This document shows positions 7,019-15,557 of a stretch of DNA of 64,000 nt, one piece after another. The translations under genes were made by a program, and so were the position numbers. How positions within the stretch are numbered: position 1 is the stretch's first letter; each line of letters begins with the position of its first letter. This stretch comes from Burkholderiales bacterium PBB6. Its GTDB lineage: Bacteria; Pseudomonadota; Gammaproteobacteria; Burkholderiales; Burkholderiaceae_C. The notes beneath the pieces are model-generated. The model was not told where the DNA came from and searched no databases. It worked only from the letters and a program-made list of their open reading frames with translations. The stretch spans positions 30,634 through 94,633 of the forward strand of contig NKIH01000009.1 of NCBI GenBank assembly GCA_002255925.1. Direction: 5' to 3'.

Positions 7019-7627
7019 ATGGCCAAGATCTCTTTCCGCGAGCAGGTGCTCCGCGTCCGTGAGGACGCCATCATCACGTCAGTCAATCGCTTGTTGGCCG
7101 AAAAGGGCTTCGACAGCATGACGGTGGACGAGGTGGCCGCAGACGTCGGTATCGCCAAAGCCAGTCTCTACAAGCACTTCGCCTCCAAAGAGGCGCTCGC
7201 TGCGGCGGCGATGGTTCGTGTGCTGGCGCGCACGCTGGAGCACATGAACACCCTGACGGGCCGGCCTGAGTTGACGCCGGTGCAGTGCCTGCGCTCGGTC
7301 ACCGGCTGGGCCTTGCAGTTGCAGCTGGCGGGCGAGATGCCGGCCTTGCCCTCGCAGAATTCCACGCTCCGCGCGACGCTGGTGTCGGACACCGCCTACC
7401 TCGACCGCCTCAATGAGGTCAGCGAGCAGATGGGCGCCTGGATCGTGGCCGCCCAGGCGGACGGCAGCATCGATGACACCTTGCCCCCTGAGCTGGTGCT
7501 CTACACCTTGTTCGCCCGTGCCTGTGACCCGGTTCCGGGCGTGATGCAGGCCAGCGGCCAGCACACCGATGAGCGCATCATCGAGTGGGTGTTGCAGACC
7601 TGTTTCAACGGCCTGCGCAAGTCCTGA
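7019..7627 (+). CDS. TetR/AcrR family transcriptional regulator
   Basis: 202 residues. The N-terminal TetR DNA-binding domain is clear: AIITSVNRLLAEKGFDSMTVDEVAADVGIAKASLYKHFASKEALAAAAM (about residues 20-68), including the typical G-x-x-x-x-[ST]-V-x-x-[IV]-A-x-x-x-G-[IV]-x-x-x-[ST]-[LF]-Y-x-H-F-x-x-K-x-x-L. The C-terminal ligand-binding domain is divergent, as usual, so the effector cannot be named. It sits between the nitroreductase and AIM24-family genes on the same strand; either could be its target. No operator palindrome was identified. Confidence 0.92.
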   Translation: MAKISFREQVLRVREDAIITSVNRLLAEKGFDSMTVDEVAADVGIAKASLYKHFASKEALAAAAMVRVLARTLEHMNTLTGRPELTPVQCLRSVTGWALQLQLAGEMPALPSQNSTLRATLVSDTAYLDRLNEVSEQMGAWIVAAQADGSIDDTLPPELVLYTLFARACDPVPGVMQASGQHTDERIIEWVLQTCFNGLRKS

Positions 7628-7691
7628 GTTTGCCTTCGTATTTCGGTACCATTCGCGCCTTTGCAGACTTCCCGTTGAAGGGGTGATGAAC

Positions 7692-8507
7692 ATGGCGATG
7701 GACGTGGTGGACTTCGAAATCAAGGGCTCGGAAATGCAGTTCGTCGAGGTCGAACTCGACCCGGGCGAAGCGGCAGTCGGCGAGGCCGGCAGTCTGATGT
7801 TCATGGACGCCGGCATCGGCATGGACACCGTGTTTGGTGACGGCGCCAAATCCAGCGGCGGCTTCTTCGGCAAGCTGCTCGGCGCCGGCAAGCGCCTGGT
7901 GACGGGCGAGTCGCTGTTCACCACGGTCTACACCAACCAGGTGTCGTCCAAGCAGCGCGTGGCTTTTGCCGCCCCGTACCCCGGCAAGATCCTGCCGATG
8001 GACTTGAGCAAGATGGGCGGCATGCTGATCTGCCAGAAGGACGCGTTCCTTTGCGCTGCCCGCGGTGTGTCGCTCGGCATTCACTTCCAGCAGAAGCTGT
8101 CGGTCGGCTTCTTTGGCGGCGAAGGCTTCATCATGCAGAAGCTTGAAGGTGACGGCCTGGCGTTTGTGCACGCCGGTGGTACCGTGGTGCGTCGTGAACT
8201 GAAGCCCGGCGAAACTTTGCTGGTGGACACCGGCTGCGTCGTGGCCTACACCCCGAACGTCGACTTCGAGATCCAGTACGTTGGCAAGATCAAGACGGCG
8301 CTGTTCGGCGGTGAAGGCCTGTTCTTCGCCAAGATGACCGGCCCGGGCACGATCTGGCTGCAGAGCCTGCCGTTCTCGCGACTGGCCAGCCGCATCTTCG
8401 CGGCAGCACCGCAGGCGGGTGGTGGCTCCCGCGAAGAGGGTTCGATGCTGGGCGGTTTTGGCGCCGGTGGCCTGCTGGGTGCCGTGTTGGGCGGCGACGA
8501 CGAGTGA
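7692..8507 (+). CDS. TIGR00266/AIM24 family protein
   Basis: 271 residues, from MAMDVVDFEIKGSEMQFVEVELDPGEAAVGEAGSLMFMD. The GE-x-x-x-E-AGSLMFMD start, GFFGGEGFIMQKLEG, GGTVVRRELKPGETLLVDTGCVVAY and GLFFAKMTGPGTIWLQSLPFSR segments are diagnostic of the AIM24/TIGR00266 beta-sandwich family. The biochemical function is unknown; the mitochondrial homologue affects membrane and cristae organisation. The C-terminal ~40 residues form a Gly-rich hydrophobic tail (LGGFGAGGLLGAVLGG) that could associate with membrane. ATGs at 7686 and 7698 are alternatives; 7692 has the best spacing to AAGGGG. Confidence 0.9.
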   Translation: MAMDVVDFEIKGSEMQFVEVELDPGEAAVGEAGSLMFMDAGIGMDTVFGDGAKSSGGFFGKLLGAGKRLVTGESLFTTVYTNQVSSKQRVAFAAPYPGKILPMDLSKMGGMLICQKDAFLCAARGVSLGIHFQQKLSVGFFGGEGFIMQKLEGDGLAFVHAGGTVVRRELKPGETLLVDTGCVVAYTPNVDFEIQYVGKIKTALFGGEGLFFAKMTGPGTIWLQSLPFSRLASRIFAAAPQAGGGSREEGSMLGGFGAGGLLGAVLGGDDE

Positions 8508-8525
8508 GTCGGATTTGCGGAAGGA

Positions 8526-8550
8526 CAAACGCCCGGCGCGTTTGCCTTTT
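8526..8550 (+). terminator. Rho-independent terminator after AIM24-family gene
   Basis: CAAACGC-CCGGC-GCGTTTG stem (perfect 7 bp) followed by CCTTTT, 18 bases after the stop codon. Confidence 0.75.
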
Positions 8551-8608
8551 CGCTGCAGCGTTCACAGCGCCTACACTTGCGGGTTGCCCCCAATGAGCCC
8601 GCCGCGCT

Positions 8609-9661
8609 GTGAACCTGCCTTTTGTTGATCGCCTTTCGCTTCGCCAGTCCGCTGCTGGCGTGATGCTTTCTCTTGCCTGCGCGCTGGTTGCTGCGCAGAG
8701 CCCGGCCAAGCCGGCGGCTGCCGCACCGGCGCCCGCAGCGCCGCGTCCCATCTTCGTGCTGAACTCGCTCGACGCCAGCGTCAGCGTGGTCGATCCGCTG
8801 CGCTTCACCGAGGTCAAGCGCATCCCGGTCGGCAAGGAGCCGCATCACCTCTACATGTCGCCTGACGAGAAGTCGCTGCTCGTGGCCAACGCCGTGGGCG
8901 ACACGCTGACCTTCATCGACCCGGTGAACGCCACCGTGCAGCGCACCATCACCGGCATCGTAGACCCGTACCAACTGCGCTTTTCGCCCGACATGAAGTG
9001 GTTCGTGACGCTGGCCAACCGCCTCGATCACGTCGACATCTACCGCTGGCAGCCCGAGAACGCCGCCGAGCCGCTGAAGCTGGCCAAGCGCATTTCCACT
9101 GGCAAGACGCCGAGTCACCAGTGGATCGACAGCAAGAGCACGACGATCTTCGCAACCATGCAGGACAGCAACGAGCTGGTGGCTGTGGACCTGGCCAGCC
9201 AGTCCATCCGTTGGCGCGTGGGCACCGGCAAGCTGCCTGCGGACGTGTACCTCACCGCCGATGACAAGACGTTGTTCGTCGGCTTGACCGGCGACCGCTT
9301 CGTCGAGGTCTACGACGTGTCCAGCGGCCCGGCCAAGCTGATCAAGCGCATCGAGACCGGGGAGGGCGCACACGCCTTCCGTGCCAAGGGCGACAAGCGC
9401 CACATCTTCGTGAGCAACCGCGTGGCGAACACCATCAGCATCATCGACACGCAGACGATGTCGGTGGTGAGCCAGCTGCCCGGCCCGGGCGGCCCGGACT
9501 GCATGGAACTGCTGGCTGACGGCAAGACGCTGCTGGTGAGCTCACGCTGGGCCCGCAAGCTGACCTACATCGACATCGAAACCAGGAAGGTGCTGCGCCA
9601 GGTCAACGTCGGCCGCTCGCCGCACGGTGTGTGGACGCTGGACCATGCCGGCCGCCAATAA
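8609..9661 (+). CDS. Exported YVTN/YncE-type beta-propeller protein
   Basis: 350 residues with a GTG start and an N-terminal signal peptide (hydrophobic segment ~13-30 ending near AAQS), then an Ala/Pro-rich linker. The body is a series of ~40-residue propeller blades: PIFVLNSLDASVSVVDP, KRIPVGKEPHHLYMSPDEKSLLVAN, DTLTFIDPVNATVQRTI, ADVYLTADDKTLFVGLT, HIFVSNRVANTISIIDTQTM and LLVSSRWARKLTYIDIETRKVLRQVNVGRSPHGVWTL. The role of YncE-like proteins is not settled; DNA or ligand binding in the periplasm has been proposed. The last 17 bases overlap the deacetylase gene, suggesting one transcription unit. Confidence 0.85.
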   Translation: MNLPFVDRLSLRQSAAGVMLSLACALVAAQSPAKPAAAAPAPAAPRPIFVLNSLDASVSVVDPLRFTEVKRIPVGKEPHHLYMSPDEKSLLVANAVGDTLTFIDPVNATVQRTITGIVDPYQLRFSPDMKWFVTLANRLDHVDIYRWQPENAAEPLKLAKRISTGKTPSHQWIDSKSTTIFATMQDSNELVAVDLASQSIRWRVGTGKLPADVYLTADDKTLFVGLTGDRFVEVYDVSSGPAKLIKRIETGEGAHAFRAKGDKRHIFVSNRVANTISIIDTQTMSVVSQLPGPGGPDCMELLADGKTLLVSSRWARKLTYIDIETRKVLRQVNVGRSPHGVWTLDHAGRQ

Positions 9662-10445
9662 GGTTGTCCGCCAGTTCGGCCTTGGGCTGGCCCTGGCCGC
9701 TGTGGCGCTGCCCGGGCCGGCAGCCACCTGCAGCCGGCCGGTCTACCTGACGTTTGACACGGGCCACATGGGCGTGGCGCCGCTGGTGGCCGAGGTGCTG
9801 CAACGCCAACAGGTGCCCGTCACCTTCTTCCTCGCCAACGAGCGCACGCGCACCGAAGGCACCAGCCTCGACGAGCAATGGGCGCCCTGGTGGAAAGCCC
9901 GCGCCGCCGAGGGTCACCTGCTGGCCAGTCACACCTTCGACCATGTCTACTGGATGGCGGACCGTCCCGGCGGTCGGTTCCTGATGCGACCCAGCGCCGG
10001 CCCCAAGTCAGGCCAGACCTTCGAGTGGAGCGCGGCCGAGTACTGCCAGGAACTGGACCGCGTTGGCGCACGTGTGCAGGCCATGACCGGCCAGCAGCGG
10101 CGCGTGCCGCTGTTCCGCGCCCCCGGTGGTAAGACCTCGCCCGCGTTGCTGGCCGCGGCCAGGCAGTGCGGTTATGCGCATGTGGGCTGGGCGCCCGCCG
10201 GGTTTCTCGGCGACGAGCTCTCGAGCGAAAAATTCCCGAATGCCCAGTTGCTGGCCAAGGCGCTGCGCGATGTGCAGGCCGGCGATATCCTGATGGCGCA
10301 CCTCGGCATCTGGTCGCGGCAAGACCCCTGGGCGCCTGCGGTGCTGGAGCCCCTGATCAACGGCCTGAAGGCGCGCGGCCTGTGCTTTGCCAGCCTGCGT
10401 GATCACCCGAGCTACCGGGAACTTCTGGCCACGGCAACACCCTGA
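9645..10445 (+). CDS. Polysaccharide deacetylase (NodB fold), variant motif 1
   Basis: 266 residues with signal peptide (VVRQFGLGLALAAVALPGPAA). NodB-homology motifs are present in order: motif 1 YLTFDTGHMG, motif 2 LLASHTFDHVYW (H-x3-H metal ligands), motif 3 LFRAPGGK, and a late motif GDILMAHLG. In canonical enzymes motif 1 is TFDDG, with the first Asp as base and the second as metal ligand; here the second Asp is Thr. Substrate could be peptidoglycan or an exopolysaccharide in the periplasm. Overlaps the propeller gene upstream by 17 bp and is followed after 6 bp by the desaturase-family gene, so these form an operon. Confidence 0.85.
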   Translation: MPAANKVVRQFGLGLALAAVALPGPAATCSRPVYLTFDTGHMGVAPLVAEVLQRQQVPVTFFLANERTRTEGTSLDEQWAPWWKARAAEGHLLASHTFDHVYWMADRPGGRFLMRPSAGPKSGQTFEWSAAEYCQELDRVGARVQAMTGQQRRVPLFRAPGGKTSPALLAAARQCGYAHVGWAPAGFLGDELSSEKFPNAQLLAKALRDVQAGDILMAHLGIWSRQDPWAPAVLEPLINGLKARGLCFASLRDHPSYRELLATATP

Positions 10446-10451
10446 ACGTCC

Positions 10452-11471
10452 ATGGCGGTACTGGCGCAACTCTTTGACTGGCTCGGTGATCTGTTTGGAC
10501 AGGTCCAGCAGCTGCTGTTCGAGACGGTGGTGCAGCCGGTGCTGTTCCACGCGGGGTTGGCGTCTTTGTTGTCTGATGCTTATGACGCGACCGGCTGGTT
10601 GCTGGTGGGCCTGCTGCAGCTGGTGGTCATGCTGCTGGTGCTGGGCCCATTGCAGCGCTGGCGGCCGATCGAGCGCGAGCCGCAGTCGGCCATCGGCCGC
10701 GCCGAGCGCCGCATGGCCGTGGCCACCGACGTGATCTACACCTTGCTGCACCGGCTGGGTGTGTTCCGCGTCGCCATGTTCTTCCTGATTGACCCGGTGT
10801 GGAACCTCCTGTTCGGCTGGCTGGCCGTGCAGGGCCTGGACGGCTGGCACCTGGATCAGTGGATCGCACCGGCCTGGCCGGGGGTGAGCGACACCGCACT
10901 GGCCGGCTTCGTGGTTTACCTCGTGGCGCTGGACCTGCTGAACTACCTGCTGCACCGCGCGCAGCATCAATTCGACTGGTGGTGGGCGCTGCATGCCACC
11001 CACCACAGCCAGCGCCACATGACGATGTGGACCGACAACCGGAACCACCTGCTCGACAGCCTGCTGGTGGACTGCATCTTCGTGCTGGTGGCCCGCGTAA
11101 TTGGCGTGGCACCCGGGCAGTTCGTGGCGCTGGTCGCCATTTCGCAGCTGCTCGAAAGCCTGTCGCACGCCAACGTTCGCTTGAGCTTTGGCTGGCTCGG
11201 TGAGCGCCTGCTGGTCAGCCCGCGGTTTCATCGGCTGCACCATGCCATGGGCATCGGCCATGAGTCAGAGGGCAAGGGCACGCTGGGTGGCCACAACTTC
11301 GCCGTGTTGCTGCCCGTGTGGGACTTGGCTTTCCGCACCGCCAGCTTCGCGCCGGTGGACGGCGCCACAGGCATCCGTGACCAGTTGCCGGAAGAGGGCG
11401 GCCGCGACTACGGCAACACCTTCTGGGCGCAGCAGCGACTCGGCCTGCGCCGCCTCTTCGGGCGCACCTGA
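10452..11471 (+). CDS. Sterol desaturase / fatty acid hydroxylase family membrane protein
   Basis: 339 residues, integral membrane di-iron oxygenase family. Histidine boxes are complete: H-R-A-Q-H (LNYLLHRAQHQFDWWWALHATHHSQRH), a later SHANVRL, and RFHRLHHAMGIGHESEGKGTLGGHNFAVLLPVWDLAFRT. Several transmembrane helices precede and interleave (about residues 45-65, 100-120, 150-170, 205-230). Family members hydroxylate or desaturate lipids at the membrane; the substrate here is not known. Directly follows the deacetylase gene by 6 bp. Confidence 0.9.
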   Translation: MAVLAQLFDWLGDLFGQVQQLLFETVVQPVLFHAGLASLLSDAYDATGWLLVGLLQLVVMLLVLGPLQRWRPIEREPQSAIGRAERRMAVATDVIYTLLHRLGVFRVAMFFLIDPVWNLLFGWLAVQGLDGWHLDQWIAPAWPGVSDTALAGFVVYLVALDLLNYLLHRAQHQFDWWWALHATHHSQRHMTMWTDNRNHLLDSLLVDCIFVLVARVIGVAPGQFVALVAISQLLESLSHANVRLSFGWLGERLLVSPRFHRLHHAMGIGHESEGKGTLGGHNFAVLLPVWDLAFRTASFAPVDGATGIRDQLPEEGGRDYGNTFWAQQRLGLRRLFGRT

Positions 11472-11523
11472 ACGGTACTGCCCGCGGCGGCAAGGCCCCC
11501 GGGCTTGCCGTTATGCTCGCGGC

Positions 11524-12444
11524 ATGAAACTTCTGCTTGATTCCTCCTGGCGCGCAGCCGTTTACCTGCTGATGCCGCGTGTCATCGGCCTGTCGCTGTT
11601 GCCGCTGTTGATCGCGGGCGGGCTGGCGGTCGGGCTGGGCTACTTCTTCTGGGAAGCTGCCGTGGCCGGCGTGCGCGCCTCGCTGGAAAGCTGGTCGCTG
11701 ATCGAGGCCATGCTCAAGTGGGTCGATGCGTCTGTCGGCCCGAGCTTCCGCGCGGTGCTGGCGCCGCTGCTGGTGGTGGGCATGGCGGTGCCTGTGGTGG
11801 TGGTGGTGAGCCTGCTGCTGGTGGCGGGCCTGATGACACCAGCCATCGTGAGCCTGGTGGCCGAGCGGCGTTTTCCGGCGCTGCAGCGACGCCATGGTGC
11901 CGGCTGGTGGCAGGGCCTGCTGCGTGGCCTCGGTGCCACCGTCGTGGCCATGCTGGCGTTGCTCATCACCATGCCGCTGTGGTTCATTCCGCCCCTCATG
12001 CTGCTGATTCCGCCGCTGATCTGGGGCTGGCTCACGGCACGTGTGATGGGCTTCGATGCACTGGCCGACCACGCCAGCAGGGAAGAGCGCGAAGCGCTGC
12101 TCGCCCAGCACCGCTGGCCCATGCTGGTGATCGGGTTGTTCACTGGCTTTCTCGGTGCCGCGCCTTCATTGATCTGGGCCATCAGCGCGACGATGCTGTT
12201 CCTCGCGCCGCTGATGGTGGCGGTGTCCGTGTGGCTCTACACCCTGGTGTTCGCGTTCTCGTCGCTGTGGTTCACCCATTACGCCTTGGCTGCCCTGCAG
12301 GCGCACCGCCTGCGGGTGGAGGGCGAGGTGCTGGCACCGCGCACTGACCGCGAGCCGGCGCCCCAGGTCATCGAGCCCATCGCATCGGGCTCCACCGATG
12401 CGGCACCGCCCATCGGCGGCACCTCGATCACCCCTCTGCCCTGA
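11524..12444 (+). CDS. EI24 domain-containing (CysZ-like) membrane protein
   Basis: 306 residues from MKLLLDSSWRAAVYLLMPRVIGLSLLPLLIAGG. Four to six long hydrophobic segments (about residues 15-42, 80-110, 140-170, 200-235, 240-265), the order and the AWRAxxYLL.PRVI start being those of the EI24/CysZ-like family of Burkholderiales. E. coli CysZ takes up sulfate, but many EI24 relatives have no proven substrate. The C-terminal tail is a soluble Pro-rich stretch. It is preceded by a 52-bp gap and followed by a CinA-like gene. Confidence 0.85.
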   Translation: MKLLLDSSWRAAVYLLMPRVIGLSLLPLLIAGGLAVGLGYFFWEAAVAGVRASLESWSLIEAMLKWVDASVGPSFRAVLAPLLVVGMAVPVVVVVSLLLVAGLMTPAIVSLVAERRFPALQRRHGAGWWQGLLRGLGATVVAMLALLITMPLWFIPPLMLLIPPLIWGWLTARVMGFDALADHASREEREALLAQHRWPMLVIGLFTGFLGAAPSLIWAISATMLFLAPLMVAVSVWLYTLVFAFSSLWFTHYALAALQAHRLRVEGEVLAPRTDREPAPQVIEPIASGSTDAAPPIGGTSITPLP

Positions 12445-12477
12445 CCGGGCGTTTCTCTTCATTCGGCAAGCTGCACC

Positions 12478-13263
12478 ATGGCCTTCGGACTCATCATCAT
12501 CGGCGACGAAATCCTCTCCGGTCGTCGCCAGGACAAGCACATGGCCCGCGTCATCGAGATGCTCGGCGAGCGTGGCCACATGCTGTCCTGGGTGCGCTAC
12601 ATCGGCGATGACCGCGAATCCATCACCGCCACCCTGAAAGACGCCTTCGCCAGTGGCGATATCGTGTTTTCCTGCGGCGGCATCGGTGCCACGCCCGATG
12701 ACCACACCCGGCAGTGCGCTGCGGCGGCTTTGGGGGTGCCGCTGGCATTGCACCCTGAGGCGCGCGAACTCATCCTCGAGCGCATCCGCGACGTCGCGGC
12801 CGAGCAGGGCGTGCCCTATGAGCCCGAGCGCGACGACAACGTGCACCGCCTCAACATGGGCGTGTTCCCGCAGGGCGCCCGCATCATTCCGAATCCGTAC
12901 AACAAGATCCCGGGCTTCAGCGTGGGCACAGTGCACTTCGTGCCCGGCTTCCCTGTGATGGCGCACCCGATGGTCGCCTGGGTGCTCGACACCCAGTGCG
13001 GTCACGTCCGCCCTGCTGATGTGGAGGAGCGGTCGGTCTTCGTGTTCGGTAGCATGGAGTCCACGCTGACGCCGTTGATGCTGGACATCGAGCGCGACCA
13101 TCCCGGCATCCGCGTGTTCAGCTTGCCCAGCGTCGATCACCCGGTGCGTGGCCGTCACATCGAGCTGGGCGTGAAGGGCGCGTCTGCCGACCTGCCCGCC
13201 GCATTCGACGCCCTGATGGCTGGCCTGGCCCGATTCACCGACATTGAGGTTCGCACCGAATGA
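12478..13263 (+). CDS. CinA-like competence/damage-inducible protein A (MoCF domain only)
   Basis: 261 residues. The N-terminal molybdopterin-binding (MoaB/Mog-like) domain starts at residue 1: LIIIGDEILSGRRQDKH, then DIVFSCGGIGATPDDHTRQ and the VHFVPGFPVMAHPM segment. In full CinA proteins a C-terminal nicotinamide-nucleotide amidase (PncC) domain follows; it is absent here, as in the short versions common in Burkholderiales. A role in nucleotide repair (ADP-ribose or NMN-related) is known for CinA but not for this short form. Its stop lies just before the glnA regulatory region. Confidence 0.88.
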   Translation: MAFGLIIIGDEILSGRRQDKHMARVIEMLGERGHMLSWVRYIGDDRESITATLKDAFASGDIVFSCGGIGATPDDHTRQCAAAALGVPLALHPEARELILERIRDVAAEQGVPYEPERDDNVHRLNMGVFPQGARIIPNPYNKIPGFSVGTVHFVPGFPVMAHPMVAWVLDTQCGHVRPADVEERSVFVFGSMESTLTPLMLDIERDHPGIRVFSLPSVDHPVRGRHIELGVKGASADLPAAFDALMAGLARFTDIEVRTE

Positions 13264-13275
13264 GTGCGAATTGAA

Positions 13276-13315
13276 TGCACCAACTTGGCGCCACCGATGG
13301 CGCCATTTCGGTGCA
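13276..13315 (+). promoter_or_regulatory. Two NtrC-like enhancer boxes upstream of glnA
   Basis: Box 1 is TGCACC-N5-GGCGCC (13276-13292) and box 2 is GGCGCC-N5-GGTGCA (13299-13315); each has one half matching the NtrC consensus TGCACC-N5-GGTGCA perfectly and the other half 4 of 6. The centres are 23 bp apart, about 140-165 bp before the predicted sigma-54 transcript start, similar to the enhancer distance in enteric glnA. The two boxes together also form a long dyad (GAATGCACC...GGTGCATTC), which could alternatively act as a terminator for the cinA-like gene, but there is no T tract. Confidence 0.6.
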
Positions 13316-13420
13316 TTCCGCGCACTCAAGCGCTGCCATGCCTGAGGTTTCCGCGAGGAAGCGGTCTTGCACCCACGGTGGTGTCTTCTGGCGGCCGCTT
13401 GCGCTGGCATCCCCATTTCT

Positions 13421-13436
13421 GGGCATGGTTTCTGCT
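13421..13436 (+). promoter_or_regulatory. Sigma-54 promoter of glnA
   Basis: GGGCATGGTTTCTGCT has the invariant GG (13422-13423) and GC (13434-13435) separated by exactly 10 bases, and agrees with the consensus TGGCACG-N4-TTGC[AT] at most other positions. A transcript would start near 13447, leaving a ~95-base leader. Together with the upstream NtrC-like boxes and ntrBC downstream, this indicates nitrogen-regulated expression of glnA. Confidence 0.65.
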
Positions 13437-13540
13437 ACATTCTTTCGGCCGTGACAAGTCCGAGCTTGCCCTCGAAAGCAGGCTTGTTCTGGTCACTGAC
13501 TCAAGAACCCGTTGACAACTCATCCGCCAGGAGCCCCTTG

Positions 13541-14956
13541 ATGGCAAAGACCGTCGCCGATGTGATGAAGATGGTGAAGGACAACGAAATCAAGTTCGTT
13601 GACTTCCGCTTCACCGATACCCGTGGCAAGGAACAGCACGTCACCGTGCCGGTTTCCCACTTTGACGAAGACAAGTTCACCTCGGGCCACGCGTTCGACG
13701 GTTCTTCGATTGCTGGCTGGAAGGGCATTGAAGCTTCCGACATGCAGTTGATGCCCGACCCGAGCACGGCCAACATCGACCCGTTTTTCGAAGAGCCGAC
13801 GCTGATCCTGACCTGCGACGTCATCGATCCGGCCGACGGCAAGCCTTACGAGCGCGATCCGCGTTCGCTGGCCAAGCGCGCTGAAGCCTACATGAAGGCC
13901 TCGGGCCTGGGCGACGTGGCTTACTTCGGTCCGGAACCCGAATTCTTCGTGTTCGACAGCGTCCGTTGGGCCAATGAAATGTCGGGCTCGTTCTTCAAGA
14001 TCGACTCCGAAGAAGGCGCCTGGAACTCGGGCCGCGAATACGAACACGGCAACACCGGCTATCGCCCGACCGTCAAGGGTGGCTACTTCCCGGTTCCCCC
14101 GGTCGACAGCGCCCAGGACATGCGTTCGGAAATGTGTCTGCTGCTCGAGCAGTGCGGCATTCCGGTCGAAGTGCACCACCACGAAGTGGCGAACGCTGGC
14201 CAGATGGAAATCGGCACGCGTTTCAGCTCGCTGGTTGAGCGCGCTGACTGGGTCCAGCTGCAGAAGTACATCATCGTGAACGTCGCTCATGCCTACGGCA
14301 AGACCGCGACCTTCATGCCGAAGCCGATCGTTGGCGACAACGGTTCGGGCATGCACGTGCACCAGTCGGTCTGGAAGGACGGCAAGAACCTGTTCGCCGG
14401 TGACGGCTATGCAGGCCTGTCGGAATTCGCGCTGTACTACATCGGCGGCATCATCAAGCACGCCCGTGCCCTGAACGCCATCACCAACCCGGGTACGAAC
14501 TCGTACAAGCGTCTGGTGCCTGGCTTCGAAGCCCCGGTGAAGCTGGCTTACTCGGCCAAGAACCGCTCGGCCTCGATCCGTATTCCTTACGTTGCGAACC
14601 CGAAGGGCCGCCGTATCGAAGCACGTTTCCCGGATCCTTCTGCCAACCCGTACCTGGCCTTCGCAGCACTGCTGATGGCCGGTCTGGACGGCGTGGAAAA
14701 CAAGATCCATCCGGGCGAAGCCGCAACGAAGGACCTGTATCACCTGCCGCCGGAAGAAGACAAGCTGATCCCGACGGTTTGCCACAGCCTGGACCAGGCT
14801 CTGGAATACCTGGACAAGGACCGCGCGTTCCTGACCAAGGGTGGCGTGTTCACCGATGCGTACATCGATGCGTACATCGACCTGAAGATGCAGGAAGTCA
14901 CGCGTTTCCGCATGGCCACGCACCCGGTCGAATTCGACATGTACTACGCACTCTGA
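13541..14956 (+). CDS. glnA: Glutamine synthetase, type I
   Basis: 471 residues, the usual GS-I length. It converts glutamate, ammonia and ATP to glutamine in the cytosol. Hallmarks in order: [14 protein letters not shown] with FDGSSIAGW (residues 52-60), [11 protein letters not shown] (129-139), metal-site region [14 protein letters not shown] (212-225), [16 protein letters not shown] (261-276), [18 protein letters not shown] (316-332) and [10 protein letters not shown] (341-350). Tyr400 in [10 protein letters not shown] corresponds to the adenylylation site of beta-type GS-I. The start at ATG 13541 is preceded by CAGGAG. Upstream sigma-54 and NtrC-like sites and downstream ntrBC give a coherent nitrogen-control locus. 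Confidence 0.98.
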   Translation: MAKTVADVMKMVKDNEIKFVDFRFTDTRGKEQHVTVPVSHFDEDKFTSGHAFDGSSIAGWKGIEASDMQLMPDPSTANIDPFFEEPTLILTCDVIDPADGKPYERDPRSLAKRAEAYMKASGLGDVAYFGPEPEFFVFDSVRWANEMSGSFFKIDSEEGAWNSGREYEHGNTGYRPTVKGGYFPVPPVDSAQDMRSEMCLLLEQCGIPVEVHHHEVANAGQMEIGTRFSSLVERADWVQLQKYIIVNVAHAYGKTATFMPKPIVGDNGSGMHVHQSVWKDGKNLFAGDGYAGLSEFALYYIGGIIKHARALNAITNPGTNSYKRLVPGFEAPVKLAYSAKNRSASIRIPYVANPKGRRIEARFPDPSANPYLAFAALLMAGLDGVENKIHPGEAATKDLYHLPPEEDKLIPTVCHSLDQALEYLDKDRAFLTKGGVFTDAYIDAYIDLKMQEVTRFRMATHPVEFDMYYAL

Positions 14957-14981
14957 TCCTTCGGGTTCAGTGCAAGCAAGA

Positions 14982-15009
14982 GGGACGGCTTTGGCCGTCC
15001 CTTTTTTTT
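14982..15009 (+). terminator. Rho-independent terminator of glnA
   Basis: GGGACGGC-TTTG-GCCGTCCC stem followed by eight T, 25 bases after the glnA stop. Strong; ntrBC expression past it would need read-through or its own promoter. Confidence 0.92.
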
Positions 15010-15026
15010 GGCTGCACAATCAAGGC

Positions 15027-15557
15027 ATGAAATTGACGCTGTCCAGCTTGATCTCCCGCACGCTTGGTCGCACCCTGCTGGTGGCGCCGGCGCTGACTGT
15101 GCTGCCTGCCCTGGCGCAGGTGCCGTCGGTCTATTACATCTGCCCCGGCAATGTGTTCACCAACACCATTGGTGCCAAGGAAGCCGAGCAGCGCGGCTGC
15201 AAGGCCCGCGAAACCCAGCAGCCCACCACGGTGCCGGGCACCAAGCCCAAGCCGAGCACACCTTCGAGCACACCGCCGGCCTCCGGCCCGAGGCCGCCTG
15301 ACGCCCGGGTGGACGCCGCCGAGCAGCGCGGCCGCGACACCGATGCCCGCCGCATCCTGGAGGCTGAACTCCGCAAGGAAGAAGCCGCCCTGGAGGCCGC
15401 CAAGCGCGAGTACAACAACGGCGAGCCAGAGCGCCGCGGCGATGAGCGCAACGCCCAGAAATACCTCGACCGCGTCGCCGAACTCAAGGCCGCCGTGACC
15501 CGCAAGGAGGCTGATGTGGCCGCCATCAAGCGTGAAATCCAGAAGCTCGGTGGATGA
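15027..15557 (+). CDS. DUF4124-like exported protein with C-terminal coiled coil
   Basis: 176 residues. Signal peptide at residues 1-31 (LGRTLLVAPALTVLPALAQ). The mature start VYYICPGNVFTNTIGAKEAEQRGC is a small Cys-pair module seen in DUF4124-like periplasmic proteins of beta-proteobacteria. A Pro/Thr-rich linker (about 65-95) leads to a charged helical region (residues 100-176) predicted to be coiled coil. It lies between the glnA terminator and ntrB, and its TGA overlaps the ntrB ATG, so it is co-translated with ntrB. Function unknown. Confidence 0.85.
   Translation: MKLTLSSLISRTLGRTLLVAPALTVLPALAQVPSVYYICPGNVFTNTIGAKEAEQRGCKARETQQPTTVPGTKPKPSTPSSTPPASGPRPPDARVDAAEQRGRDTDARRILEAELRKEEAALEAAKREYNNGEPERRGDERNAQKYLDRVAELKAAVTRKEADVAAIKREIQKLGG

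Noticed and set aside
8246..9403. 385-codon minus-strand frame
   Set aside because: Antisense shadow of the AIM24-family and beta-propeller genes, low-complexity product rich in His, Arg and Gly.
10008..11261. 417-codon minus-strand frame
   Set aside because: Antisense to the deacetylase and desaturase-family genes, Gln/His-rich shadow typical of high-GC coding DNA.
13368..13383. Third NtrC box (TGCACC followed by GGTGGT)
   Set aside because: The spacing of the halves is 3-4 rather than 5 and the second half departs from GGTGCA.
13520..15019. 499-codon minus-strand frame
   Set aside because: Exact antisense of glnA; no domain, and glnA is certain.
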